Of a stretch of 28,661 nt of DNA, positions 1 through 7,734 are shown piece after piece. Below the pieces are notes generated by a model that worked only from the letters and a program-made list of their open reading frames with translations, was not told the DNA's origin and made no database searches. The position numbers and the translations under genes were made by a program. The stretch comes from SURF-58 sp041305085 (GTDB lineage: Archaea > Nanobdellota > Nanobdellia > Woesearchaeales > UBA9642): assembly GCA_041305085.1 (NCBI GenBank), contig JBFYMA010000006.1, positions 1 to 28,661 of the forward strand. The letters run 5' to 3'. How positions within the stretch are numbered: position 1 is the first letter of the stretch; the number at the start of each line of letters is the position of its first letter.

Positions 1-20
1 TTTTCTACTTTTTTCCGTAA

Positions 21-56
21 TTTTTATATAAACCAGCCTATTGTCTTGTCCAATAG
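21..56 (+). promoter_or_regulatory. TATA box and inverted-repeat operator candidate of the redox operon
   Basis: TTTTTATATAAA at 21-32 is a good archaeal TATA box and predicts transcription start near 52. Just downstream, CTATTG (38-43) and CAATAG (51-56) form a perfect 6-bp inverted repeat with a 7-base spacer that overlaps the predicted start site, the usual place for an archaeal repressor. The operator role is inferred from position only. Confidence 0.5.
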
Positions 57-94
57 TCTGAATAATTTTTAAAAACAACCAAGAGGTGTATAAA

Positions 95-385
95 ATGCTT
101 CATGAGGAAAGAAAAAATCTGTCTGAAAAGACTCAGGACATGAAAAGAGCCATAGACTCTTTGAAGGAAGAGCTGGAGGCTGTTGACTGGTACAACCAGC
201 GTGCAGATGCATGCCACGACAAAAACCTGAAAAAAATTCTTGTGCACAATGCTGCAGAGGAAAAAGAGCATGCAGCAATGATTCTGGAATGGATCAGGCA
301 GCACGATGACGAATTTGCCAAAGAGCTGAAAGAGTACTTGTTTTCTGATTCAGAGGATGTTGCAGCAAAGGAGGAAGAAAAATGA
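95..385 (+). CDS. encapsulated-ferritin-family (EncFtn-like) ferroxidase
   Basis: A 96-residue all-helical protein that closely resembles the encapsulated ferritins of bacteria and some archaea. These are half-ferritins that form ring-shaped decamers and oxidise Fe(II) for storage inside an encapsulin shell. The diagnostic stretch EELEAVDWY (residues 25-33) and EEKEHAAM (55-62) supply the expected iron ligands, here Glu28, Glu56 and His59. The frame also opens at GTG 86, but GAGGTG at 83-88 is a Shine-Dalgarno site placed six bases before ATG 95, so 95 is taken as the start. The acidic, lysine-rich C-terminus lacks the hydrophobic LTVGSL-type peptide that docks cargo into encapsulin, and no encapsulin gene is in this window. 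The stop overlaps the next start (ATGA), so it is translationally coupled to the peroxiredoxin. Family assignment is strong; free versus encapsulated function is open. Confidence 0.85.
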   Translation: MLHEERKNLSEKTQDMKRAIDSLKEELEAVDWYNQRADACHDKNLKKILVHNAAEEKEHAAMILEWIRQHDDEFAKELKEYLFSDSEDVAAKEEEK

Positions 386-951
386 TTAAAATAAACCAAA
401 AAGCGCCAGTTTTTGCACAGGATGCATACCTGGGAGACAAGGATGAAATAAAAAAGATAAGCCTTGAAGAGTACAAAGGAAAATGGGTTGTGTTGTTTTT
501 CTATCCAGCAGACTTTACATTTGTCTGCCCAACAGAGCTTGGAGAGCTTGCAAACCATTATGACGAGTTCAAAAAAATGAATACAGAGATAATAAGCGTA
601 AGCACAGACACAGGCTTTGTGCACAAGGCATGGCACGACCATTCAGACACTATAAAAAAGGTAAAGTTTCCAATGCTTGCAGACCCCACAAGAAAGGTGT
701 GCACAGACTACGAAACACTCATAGAAGAGGAAGGACTCTCGCTTAGGGCAACGTTCTTCATAGACCCTGATGGGATAATAAGGGCTTATGAATTCCACAA
801 CAACGATATTGGCAGAAGTGTGCAGGAAATAATAAGAAAAATACAGGCTGCACAGTTTGTCAAGGAGCACAAGGGAGAGGTCTGCCCGATGAACTGGACT
901 CCTGGGCAGAAAACCCTAAAGCCAGGAATATCTCTTGTGGGAAAAATATAG
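382..951 (+). CDS. ahpC: 2-Cys peroxiredoxin, AhpC type
   Basis: A 189-residue peroxiredoxin of the AhpC/Prx1 class that reduces hydrogen peroxide and organic peroxides in the cytoplasm. The peroxidatic cysteine is Cys49 in FTFVCPTE, and the resolving cysteine is Cys168 in GEVCPMNW, so this is a typical 2-Cys enzyme. Length and C-terminus agree with bacterial AhpC rather than with the longer 1-Cys archaeal Prx6 group. The start overlaps the stop of the ferritin gene by four bases. The next two genes encode a glutaredoxin-like protein and a thioredoxin reductase, which are the natural electron donors, so the set probably forms a complete NAD(P)H-to-peroxide chain. Confidence 0.95.
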   Translation: MIKINQKAPVFAQDAYLGDKDEIKKISLEEYKGKWVVLFFYPADFTFVCPTELGELANHYDEFKKMNTEIISVSTDTGFVHKAWHDHSDTIKKVKFPMLADPTRKVCTDYETLIEEEGLSLRATFFIDPDGIIRAYEFHNNDIGRSVQEIIRKIQAAQFVKEHKGEVCPMNWTPGQKTLKPGISLVGKI

Positions 952-960
952 GTGGCAAAA

Positions 961-1269
961 ATGGATGAAATAAATGTTTACTCAACACCTGGCTGCCCTT
1001 GGTGCCACAAGCTCAAAGAGTGGCTCAAACAGAAAAACATACCTTTTAAGGACATAAATGTTGCAGAAGACCAGGAAGCAGCGCAGTACATAATAGAAAA
1101 GTCTGGCCAGATGGGTGTTCCGCAGACAGAGATAAATGGAAAAATCATTGTTGGCTTTGACCAGGCAGCGCTGGAAAAAGAGCTTTCAGTAAAAGAAGCT
1201 GATGAAGAGCAGGAAGAGATTCCTGCATCAGATGCAACTGATGAGGAAGAGGCAGAAGAAAAAGAATAA
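961..1269 (+). CDS. glutaredoxin-like thiol-disulfide oxidoreductase with acidic tail
   Basis: A 102-residue protein with a glutaredoxin/NrdH-type thioredoxin fold. The redox motif is C12-P-W-C15 in TPGCPWCHK, followed by the cis-proline segment GVPQTEINGK and GFD, all standard for the family. After about residue 78 the protein continues with a strongly acidic tail of some 25 residues rich in Glu and Asp, which is not part of the fold and is unusual. The open frame starts at GTG 952, but GGTGG at 951-955 fits a ribosome binding site for ATG 961. Between ahpC and trxB it most likely shuttles electrons from the reductase to the peroxiredoxin. Confidence 0.88.
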   Translation: MDEINVYSTPGCPWCHKLKEWLKQKNIPFKDINVAEDQEAAQYIIEKSGQMGVPQTEINGKIIVGFDQAALEKELSVKEADEEQEEIPASDATDEEEAEEKE

Positions 1270-1311
1270 ATAGAGTGAACAGAATAAAATAATAAACAGT
1301 ATAAAGATAAA

Positions 1312-2214
1312 ATGTATGATACAATCATAATAGGAGCAGGAATTGCAGGATTAACAGCAGCGATCTATGCAAGCAGGAAAAAAATGAATTTTGAGATAAT
1401 TTCTTCTGATTTCGGTGGGCAGTTCCTGCAGAGCGGAGAAGTGCTGAACTATCCAGGCATAATACAGACAACAGGAGTTGACTTTAGTGAAACAATGCAG
1501 AAGCAGATGGACTTCAACAAAGTAAAAGTAAAGGCAGAAAATGTAAATTCTGTTGAAAAAGATGGAGAAAACTTCAAGGTAAAAACAGAAAGCTCAGAAT
1601 ACTCCACAAAAACAGTAATCATAGCAACAGGTGCAAGGCCCAGAAAGCTGGGAATTCCAGGAGAACAGGAGTATGCCAACAAAGGCGTAACCTATTGCTC
1701 GATATGCGACGGCCCTCTTTTTGGAGGAAAAACAGTGGCAGTTATTGGCGGAGGAGATGCAGGGTTTGAGGCAGCAGACTTTATGAAAAACATTGCAGAA
1801 AAAATATTTTTGCTGACAAATGAAGAAAAATTCAGGGCCCATGAATACCTTCAGGAAAACATAAAAAACAGCCCAAAAATAGTCCCAATTTTCAGTGCCA
1901 ACACAAAACAAATAGTTGGTGAAAAATTTGTCACAGGCCTGAAATATGAGCAAAAAGGAGAAGAAAAAACTATAGATGTCGGCGGAGTAATAGTTGAGAT
2001 TGGAAGAATACCAAATACTGAAATTTTTAAAGATTTTTTGGACATAGACCAGCACGGCCATATAATAATAGATTGTGAGACAAAAACAAGTATTCCTGGA
2101 ATTTTTGCAGCAGGAGACTGTGCATCAGGACATGAGTACCAGTATGTTATTGCAGCAGGCCAGGGTTGTATGGCTCTTATAAAAGCAGCAAGGTATCTTG
2201 CAAAAAAATTATAG
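1312..2214 (+). CDS. trxB: thioredoxin reductase-like flavoprotein
   Basis: A 300-residue low-molecular-weight thioredoxin reductase. The N-terminal FAD motif GAGIAG is at 8-13, the redox-active pair is C129-S-I-C132 followed by DG, the nucleotide-binding GGGDAG is at 146-151, and the C-terminal FAD segment GIFAAGDCA is present. The HRRxxxR motif that recognises the 2'-phosphate of NADPH in E. coli TrxB is replaced by TNEEKFR, so the enzyme may prefer NADH or another donor; this is inference. It follows the glutaredoxin-like gene after 42 bases and probably reduces it. No clear ribosome binding site is seen before ATG 1312. Confidence 0.9.
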   Translation: MYDTIIIGAGIAGLTAAIYASRKKMNFEIISSDFGGQFLQSGEVLNYPGIIQTTGVDFSETMQKQMDFNKVKVKAENVNSVEKDGENFKVKTESSEYSTKTVIIATGARPRKLGIPGEQEYANKGVTYCSICDGPLFGGKTVAVIGGGDAGFEAADFMKNIAEKIFLLTNEEKFRAHEYLQENIKNSPKIVPIFSANTKQIVGEKFVTGLKYEQKGEEKTIDVGGVIVEIGRIPNTEIFKDFLDIDQHGHIIIDCETKTSIPGIFAAGDCASGHEYQYVIAAGQGCMALIKAARYLAKKL

Positions 2215-2227
2215 GATTGTGGTTGAA

Positions 2228-2866
2228 ATGCAAAAGCTTATGCAGCAGATACTCACTGCAAAAAACTCGTCTGTAAAGGAAACAATAAACCAAAGGCTTG
2301 CAGACTTTTCATCTTTTGCTGAAAAAAACCTTGATGAATGGTTTTCAGAGCTTTGCTTCTGCATCCTGACTGCCAACTCGAAGGCAGAAACTGCAATAAG
2401 CATCCAAAAGCAGCTTGGCAAAAACGGATTTCTTGTAAAAAGCCAGGAAGAGCTGAGCAGCATAATAAGGCAGAATAAGCACAGGTTTCACAACAACAAA
2501 GCAAAATATATAGTAATGGCAAGGCCGCATAGGCTCATAAAATCAACTATCCTGCTGCTTGCAAAAAAACAAGGCGAGACAGAGGCAAGGGAATGGTTGG
2601 TAAGTAATATAAAGGGCATAGGATATAAGGAGGCGAGCCATTTTTTGAGGAATGTAGGCTATAAAAACATTGCAATACTTGACAGGCACATACTCAGCCT
2701 GATGCTTGAACAAGGCCTGCTGGCTGAAAAGCCCAAATCTCTAAACAGGAAAACATATCTGAAAATAGAAAAAGAATTCGCAAAAATTGCAAAAAGAGCA
2801 GGCATGAGCCTTGCAGAACTCGACCTTTACATGTGGTTCTTAAAAACAGGAAAGGTTCTAAAATAG
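2228..2866 (+). CDS. 8-oxoguanine DNA glycosylase/AP lyase, Ogg2 type
   Basis: A 212-residue helix-hairpin-helix glycosylase of the archaeal Ogg2 family, which excises 8-oxoguanine from DNA and cleaves the resulting abasic site. The catalytic lysine is Lys134 in GIGYKEAS and the catalytic aspartate is Asp152 in AILDRHIL. The protein ends in Lys212, matching the C-terminal lysine (Lys207 in the Methanocaldococcus enzyme) that reads the damaged base; all three sites are displaced by the same five residues relative to that enzyme. The frame opens at TTG 2198 inside trxB, but ATG 2228 gives the expected length. Its place at the end of an oxidative-stress operon fits repair of oxidised DNA. Confidence 0.9.
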   Translation: MQKLMQQILTAKNSSVKETINQRLADFSSFAEKNLDEWFSELCFCILTANSKAETAISIQKQLGKNGFLVKSQEELSSIIRQNKHRFHNNKAKYIVMARPHRLIKSTILLLAKKQGETEAREWLVSNIKGIGYKEASHFLRNVGYKNIAILDRHILSLMLEQGLLAEKPKSLNRKTYLKIEKEFAKIAKRAGMSLAELDLYMWFLKTGKVLK

Positions 2867-2902
2867 TATAAGATGATATGTCTTACTACACTCAAAAACT
2901 TC

Positions 2903-3415
2903 TTAATAGATATAATTAGTGTTCTTCCTGTCAATGCCAGGCACGAATTCTATAGATGTATCCTCAGGAGGAATAAATCCAGAACCAGGAACAATAATTT
3001 TTCCTGCAACTGTTTCCAGCCCTTCTGCAAGCCTTGAAATAGCATGCTCTTTTCCAAAAACCCTGGAGCAAATCTCATAAACAAGAATTCTTGCTCCTGT
3101 CTCGTCATAAATTCCTATGGAGTGGGTGTATTCATGGAGAAGAATATGGAAAATATAGTAATTATAAAGTGAAGGGTCTGTCTGAAGAATCCTTTTTAAG
3201 GGCTTTTTGTTTATTATTATTGTGTTTGCATTTGGAGAATAAAAACCTCCTATAAATCTCCTGCCGTGTATGCCAAGATCTGAAACTCCCACAAGCAGCC
3301 CTGCCTGGTCCATGCCTGTATGATCGTAGACAAGAGCCTTGACTAGCTCGAACAGGTCCGCAATGCTTTTTGCATTCAGTATTTTGGCGTCAAGCAAACT
3401 ATTTATCTTATCCAT
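2903..3415 (-). CDS. putative HExxH zinc metallopeptidase-like protein
   Basis: A 170-residue soluble protein of unknown function. The clearest feature is HEYTH at residues 94-98, the zinc-binding HExxH signature of metallopeptidases; Glu114, sixteen residues after the second His, could be a third ligand as in gluzincins. There is no signal peptide or membrane segment. Upstream on the minus strand, a TTTAAATAA box near 3480 and GAGG nine bases before the ATG support this start. It converges on the ogg gene, with 36 bases between the two stops. Peptidase activity is inferred from the motif only. Confidence 0.6.
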   Translation of the reverse strand: MDKINSLLDAKILNAKSIADLFELVKALVYDHTGMDQAGLLVGVSDLGIHGRRFIGGFYSPNANTIIINKKPLKRILQTDPSLYNYYIFHILLHEYTHSIGIYDETGARILVYEICSRVFGKEHAISRLAEGLETVAGKIIVPGSGFIPPEDTSIEFVPGIDRKNTNYIY

Positions 3416-3505
3416 AATTTATGCCTCATTTATATCTCATAACTGGAAAAGAACGCTTTAAGAAATGGAATAATCTTATTTAAAGCTTGTGAACCTCTGC
3501 TCCTA

Positions 3506-4627
3506 TCATGTTCTGGATATTATGCCCCCTCCAAGGACTTTTTTCCCCGAATAAACTACTATTGACTGGCCTTCTGCAACTCCAAACTCGGGCTTTTTCA
3601 GCTCAATTGCCCAGCACTTGTTCTTCTTGCTGAAAAAAAGGCTTGAAGAAAGAAGCTTTCCAGGATGCCTGATCTTTGACTTCACAGAAAACTTTTTTGT
3701 TTTTAAGGGCTCTCCAAGGATCCAGTTAGGTTTTTTTATAGATATGCTGGTTTTGTAGTTTAATCTGTGGCTCTTTGGGGCAGCAATCAATATGTTTTTC
3801 TTTATGTCCTTTGCTGCAACGTGCCATCTCTCAATCCTTTTTTCAGGGTTTGCAGATTTTTTTACTTCAGCCATATTTCTTGAGCCAAGCCTCTGGCCTA
3901 TGGTGTAAAAATAAATTCCCTGGTGCTCTCCGATTACGTTGCCTTCAGGATCAAGGACTTTTCCTGGTTTTGGAGAAATTTTTTTCTTCAGAAAATTCTG
4001 CATATCTACCTTTCCAATAAAGCAGATTCCTGCAGTTGATTTTTTGTCAAAATTAGGAAGCCCTTTTGTTTTTGCTATATTCCTTACTTCCTGTTTTGTA
4101 TAGCTTCCTATTGGAAAAAGGGTTTTGGCAAGCTCTTTCTGCTTCAGCCCGTAAAGAAAATATGTTTGGTCTTTGAACTCGTCTTTTGCTCTCATCAGCA
4201 CTGCTCTTTTTTGTGTTTTGCTGACTTTGGCATAGTGGCCTGTTGCAATGTATTCGCAGCCAAATTTTTTTGCAGCCTTAAGAAGAAAAGGAAATTTTAT
4301 TTTTGTGTTGCAGTCTGCGTCGGGGTTTGGAGTAATTCCTTTTTTGTAGTTTGAGAACATTTCTTCCACAACTAGCGCATTGTACTCTTTTTCATAGTCC
4401 AGAAGAACAAAAGGGATTTCCAGCATTAACGCTATCTTCATAGCCATCCTTTTTTCATCCATCCATGCACACTCCCCGAGATTATTTTTTGTGCTGCTCC
4501 ACATCTTCATGAATGCGCCAATTATTTCAAAGCCTTGCTTTTTCAGCATCAGTGCAGCCACACTTGAATCAACTCCGCCTGACATGGCCAGAAGAACTTT
4601 GGGCTTTTTTTTCTTTTTTTGCATCAT
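3506..4627 (-). CDS. mnmA: tRNA-specific 2-thiouridylase
   Basis: MnmA activates U34 of the Lys, Glu and Gln tRNAs with ATP and inserts sulfur to give 2-thiouridine. The PP-loop SGGVDSS is at residues 16-22, the first catalytic cysteine is Cys106 in TPNPDADCN and the second is Cys202 in STAGICFIG, at nearly the same positions as in E. coli (102 and 199). The open frame extends to ATG 4714, but a TATA box lies directly against that codon, so transcription would begin inside the extension; ATG 4627 gives the normal family length. MnmA is the bacterial enzyme, while most archaea use an Ncs6-type protein, so this gene was probably acquired by transfer. The sulfur donor could be SufS from this window. 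Confidence 0.92.
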   Translation of the reverse strand: MMQKKKKKPKVLLAMSGGVDSSVAALMLKKQGFEIIGAFMKMWSSTKNNLGECAWMDEKRMAMKIALMLEIPFVLLDYEKEYNALVVEEMFSNYKKGITPNPDADCNTKIKFPFLLKAAKKFGCEYIATGHYAKVSKTQKRAVLMRAKDEFKDQTYFLYGLKQKELAKTLFPIGSYTKQEVRNIAKTKGLPNFDKKSTAGICFIGKVDMQNFLKKKISPKPGKVLDPEGNVIGEHQGIYFYTIGQRLGSRNMAEVKKSANPEKRIERWHVAAKDIKKNILIAAPKSHRLNYKTSISIKKPNWILGEPLKTKKFSVKSKIRHPGKLLSSSLFFSKKNKCWAIELKKPEFGVAEGQSIVVYSGKKVLGGGIISRT

Positions 4628-4714
4628 TTTCAATTTACAGCTTATTATGAAATCTTTTGTTTTGCTATGGACTTGTGCATGGTTTAAAAGTTTTTTGCCA
4701 TCACTCCGAAGCAT

Positions 4715-4761
4715 TTAAATATAAAGGCCAATGCCTGAAACAATAATAGTTAGCTATTGTT
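4715..4761. promoter_or_regulatory. divergent promoter with inverted repeat between mnmA and the FNR/FDP pair
   Basis: TTAAATATAAA at 4715-4725 is nearly symmetrical and can act as a TATA box in both directions. In the plus direction transcription would start near 4746. AACAATA (4739-4745) and TATTGTT (4755-4761) form a perfect 7-bp inverted repeat with a 9-base spacer across that start site, ending four bases before ATG 4765. It is a plausible operator and shares CTATTGT with the repeat at the first redox promoter. Confidence 0.45.
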
Positions 4762-4764
4762 AAA

Positions 4765-5460
4765 ATGGTTGTTCAGGAATTCAAAACAAGAGTGATAAGT
4801 ATATGGGATGCTGCGAGAAACCTGAAGACATTCAGGGTTGAGCGCCCAGAATCACTAAATTTCTCTTCGGGAAACCACTGCTCTGTCTCTATAGGCAGAG
4901 AAGGGCTTCAAAAATTGTTCAGGCCTTTCAGCTTTGCAAGCTCTCCGACAGAAAAAGGCTTTCTTGAGTTTACAATAAAAAGGTATTCAGGCATAACTGA
5001 AAGCTTTTTCAAGTTAAGCCTTGGAGATACTCTTAATATGAAAGCCCCTTACAGCTCAGGAATAGAGTTTGACGAGGCAGGAAAAAATTTTGTGTTTATT
5101 GCGGGAGGAACAGGGATCTGTCCGTTCATGAGTGCTATAAGGTATGTCGTCGCAAAAAACCTTGACGTGAGAATTGTTCTTTTCAACAGCAATCAGACAC
5201 AGGAAGACATTTTTTACAGGGAGGAACTGGAACAAATAGGCAGAACATGCAAAAATATTAAAATAATAAACACTCTAACAAGGGAAAATCCTGAAAAATG
5301 GGTTGGAGAGACTGGAAGAATTAGCAGGGAAATACTGCAAAAATACATTCCAGACCTTAATAGGCCTGCTTATTATGTCTGCGGACCGAAAATAATGGTC
5401 CAGGAGATAAAATGCCTTTTGCAGGAACTGGGAATCCAAAAACAAAAAATAAAGCCTTAA
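4765..5460 (+). CDS. ferredoxin-NADP reductase-like flavoprotein, probable electron donor to the flavodiiron protein
   Basis: A 231-residue member of the FNR superfamily, moving electrons between a pyridine nucleotide and a protein partner through FAD. The flavin motif RPFSFASSP begins at Arg53, the nucleotide-binding GGTGICPF is at 114-121, and the C-terminal CGPKIMV is typical. The C-terminal 2Fe-2S cysteine cluster of PyrK-type subunits is absent, so a dihydroorotate dehydrogenase role is unlikely. The stop lies two bases before the start of the flavodiiron protein, which implies co-transcription. The pair probably forms an NAD(P)H:O2 (or NO) reductase; partner and substrate are inferred from context. 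Confidence 0.82.
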   Translation: MVVQEFKTRVISIWDAARNLKTFRVERPESLNFSSGNHCSVSIGREGLQKLFRPFSFASSPTEKGFLEFTIKRYSGITESFFKLSLGDTLNMKAPYSSGIEFDEAGKNFVFIAGGTGICPFMSAIRYVVAKNLDVRIVLFNSNQTQEDIFYREELEQIGRTCKNIKIINTLTRENPEKWVGETGRISREILQKYIPDLNRPAYYVCGPKIMVQEIKCLLQELGIQKQKIKP

Positions 5461-5462
5461 AA

Positions 5463-6632
5463 ATGCCTCAGGAAATAAAGCCAAACATTTTCTTTACAGG
5501 AGCAATTCATCCAGACAGGAAACTATTTGACGAATTTATGAAGCTTCCCGACGGAACCAGCTACAACTCTTTTTTTATAAAGGGCAGTGAAAAAAATGCG
5601 CTCATAGACACAGTAGATCCTTCAAAAGAAAACCCTTTTTTTGAAAACCTGAAGCAGCTCGGAATAACAAAGATTGATTTTATTGTAAGCAATCACGCAG
5701 AGCAGGACCATTCCGGATGCATACCAAAAACTCTGGAGATGTTTCCCAATGCAAAGGTTGTCTGCAATGCAAGGTGCAAGGAAATGCTGATGCATGAGCT
5801 GCTGATTCCTGAAGAAAAGTTTTTTGTGATAACTGACAGGCAGACTATTTCATTAGGAGACAAAACTCTTGAATTTATTTTTGCGCCCTGGGTGCACTGG
5901 CCTGAAACAATGTTTACATACTGCAGAGAGGACAAAATACTGTTTACTGGGGACCTTTTTGGGTCGCATATAGCATTTTCAGAGCTTTTATCAAAAAATG
6001 ATGAATTTGTAAAATCAGAGGCAAAAAGGTATTTTGCAGGCATAATGATGCCTTTCAGGAGCTTTATAAGAAAGCATCTGGAGACAATAAGCAAACTGCA
6101 AATAGAAATAATCGCTCCAACCCACGGGCCAATATATACAAACCCGGGATTTATAATAGAACTCCACAAGGATTGGGCTTCTGAAGAATCAAAAAATATA
6201 GCAGTAATTGCACTGGTTTCAATGCACCACAGTACAGAGGCGATGGTGCACCACTTTGAGGAATCGCTAAAGCAAAAAGGCGTAGAGGTCAAAACTTTCA
6301 ATATTGTTGAAGATCTTGATAAGGCAGTTATGAAGCTTACAGATGCTAAAACCCTGGTTTTGGCAACCCCTACATTCTTTGCGGGGCCCCATCCTTCAAT
6401 GGTTCATGCGGCATACCTGATAAACTGCCTAAAGCCAAAAGCAAAGTACCTTGCAATGATAGGAAGTGAGGAATGGGGTGGAAAAATGACTGACCAGCTT
6501 ACTGCTTTCTTCACGTTCTATAAGCCTGAAATGCTTGGAAAAGTCACCACAAAAGGATTTCCAAAGGAAGACACACTTGTCCAGCTTGAAAAGCTGGCAG
6601 AGCAGATTGCGGAAAAGCACAAAAAGATTTAG
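5463..6632 (+). CDS. flavodiiron protein (A-type, O2/NO reductase)
   Basis: A 389-residue flavodiiron protein that reduces O2 to water, or NO to N2O, and protects anaerobes. The N-terminal metallo-beta-lactamase-like domain carries a complete diiron site: His78-x-Glu80-x-Asp82, His145 in PWVHWPE, Asp164 in TGDLFG and His221 in APTHGP. From about residue 247 a flavodoxin domain follows, with SMHHSTEAM in the FMN phosphate loop. There is no C-terminal rubredoxin or flavin reductase domain, so this is the short class, and the FNR-like gene just upstream is the likely donor. The frame could start at 5412, but ATG 5463 lies two bases past the upstream stop and gives the family length. Confidence 0.93.
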   Translation: MPQEIKPNIFFTGAIHPDRKLFDEFMKLPDGTSYNSFFIKGSEKNALIDTVDPSKENPFFENLKQLGITKIDFIVSNHAEQDHSGCIPKTLEMFPNAKVVCNARCKEMLMHELLIPEEKFFVITDRQTISLGDKTLEFIFAPWVHWPETMFTYCREDKILFTGDLFGSHIAFSELLSKNDEFVKSEAKRYFAGIMMPFRSFIRKHLETISKLQIEIIAPTHGPIYTNPGFIIELHKDWASEESKNIAVIALVSMHHSTEAMVHHFEESLKQKGVEVKTFNIVEDLDKAVMKLTDAKTLVLATPTFFAGPHPSMVHAAYLINCLKPKAKYLAMIGSEEWGGKMTDQLTAFFTFYKPEMLGKVTTKGFPKEDTLVQLEKLAEQIAEKHKKI

Positions 6633-6655
6633 TTTTTAAATCCTAAACCCCAAAA

Positions 6656-6664
6656 TTTATAAAA
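6656..6664 (+). promoter_or_regulatory. TATA box of the glucokinase/pentose phosphate operon
   Basis: TTTATAAAA is centred about 28 bases before ATG 6688 and no ribosome binding site lies between them, so the operon mRNA is predicted to be leaderless at its first gene. Confidence 0.6.
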
Positions 6665-6687
6665 CTGTATTTCTCACAGACTAAAAC

Positions 6688-7734
6688 ATGCCACAATTAA
6701 TACTCTGCGGGGACATTGGGGGAACAAATACAAGACTTGCAGTTGTAGAGTATGCTAAAACCTCCCCTAAAATACTTCTGACAAAGGTTCAGCAGACAAA
6801 GCTTATCTACAACTTCTCAATATTTGTGAATGAGGCATTGGAGTTTGCAAAAAAAGAACACAACTATGATATTAGCCAGGCTTGCTTTGCAGTTGCAGGG
6901 CATGTGGATGGGCAAAAAGCCAAGCTTACCAATGCCAGCCTTTCAATAGATGCTGAGAAAATAAAAAAGCAAACAGGCCTTAAAACTGTCTTCATAATAA
7001 ATGACTTTGAGGCAATGGCATTCAGCATTCCGCTCATGGCAGGCAAAAGTATGAAGATAATCCAGAGGGGAAAACCTTCAAAAAAACAGATAAAAGCAAT
7101 AATAGGAGCAGGCACAGGCCTAGGAAAAGCAATATTGGTTGCAAGCCCTGATGAAAATATTCAAGTAATGCCTTCTGAAGGGGGAAGGGCAGATCTTCCC
7201 ATCCAGACCCAGGAGGAGCTGCAGCTCTCAGAATTTATAAAACAAAGAAGAAAAAAACGCTCTGTTCTTTATGAGGATGTTCTGTCTGGAAGAGGACTTG
7301 AGGATATCTATACTTTTTTTCACACAATAAAATACCCTTCACAGCACTCAAGCCTTCCTGCTGCAACAATTTTTGCATCAAGAAAACAGAATCCCTGCAG
7401 CAATAAAGCCATAAATATATTCACAAACATTTATGCAAAGTGCTGCAGAAACTATGCAATAGAAACCCTTTGCGAGGGAGGGCTCTATGTCACAGGAGGA
7501 ATAGCTTCCAAAAATCCCTTATCTTTTTCCAAAGAATTCATAAAAGAGTTTATCAACCACGAGCAGCTTAAGCTTTTCCTGAAAAAAGTGCCTGTTTACA
7601 TAGTAACAAACCAGGCTGCAGGAATTTTAGGGGCAGCAATAGCATTTTTAAGGCAAACAGATGCAGCATATCTTAAAAAAGAAAAAGCAGGGGTGTACAG
7701 AAACCTGATGAAAATATTCAAAAAAACAAAATGA
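6688..7734 (+). CDS. glk: glucokinase (PF02685 type)
   Basis: A 348-residue sugar kinase of the bacterial/cyanobacterial glucokinase family, not the ROK or ADP-dependent archaeal type. It phosphorylates glucose to glucose 6-phosphate with ATP. The N-terminal phosphate loop GDIGGTNTR is present, GAGTGLGKA marks the second nucleotide site, SEGGRADLP supplies the sugar-binding glutamate region, and VLSGRGLEDIY is the family signature. It is somewhat longer than E. coli Glk (321), partly through a basic C-terminal extension. Its stop overlaps the rpiB start (ATGA). Placed first in a pentose phosphate operon, it probably feeds hexose phosphate to the downstream enzymes; how hexose enters without an oxidative branch is not seen here. 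Confidence 0.88.
   Translation: MPQLILCGDIGGTNTRLAVVEYAKTSPKILLTKVQQTKLIYNFSIFVNEALEFAKKEHNYDISQACFAVAGHVDGQKAKLTNASLSIDAEKIKKQTGLKTVFIINDFEAMAFSIPLMAGKSMKIIQRGKPSKKQIKAIIGAGTGLGKAILVASPDENIQVMPSEGGRADLPIQTQEELQLSEFIKQRRKKRSVLYEDVLSGRGLEDIYTFFHTIKYPSQHSSLPAATIFASRKQNPCSNKAINIFTNIYAKCCRNYAIETLCEGGLYVTGGIASKNPLSFSKEFIKEFINHEQLKLFLKKVPVYIVTNQAAGILGAAIAFLRQTDAAYLKKEKAGVYRNLMKIFKKTK

Noticed and set aside
133..642. Long minus-strand frame opposite the ferritin and peroxiredoxin genes
   Set aside because: It is antisense to two well-supported genes, is rich in Cys, Phe and Ser as expected for a shadow frame, and has no homologous motif.
4628..4714. 29-residue N-terminal extension of MnmA
   Set aside because: A TATA box directly abuts the upstream ATG, so the mRNA would start inside the extension, and family members begin near the later ATG.
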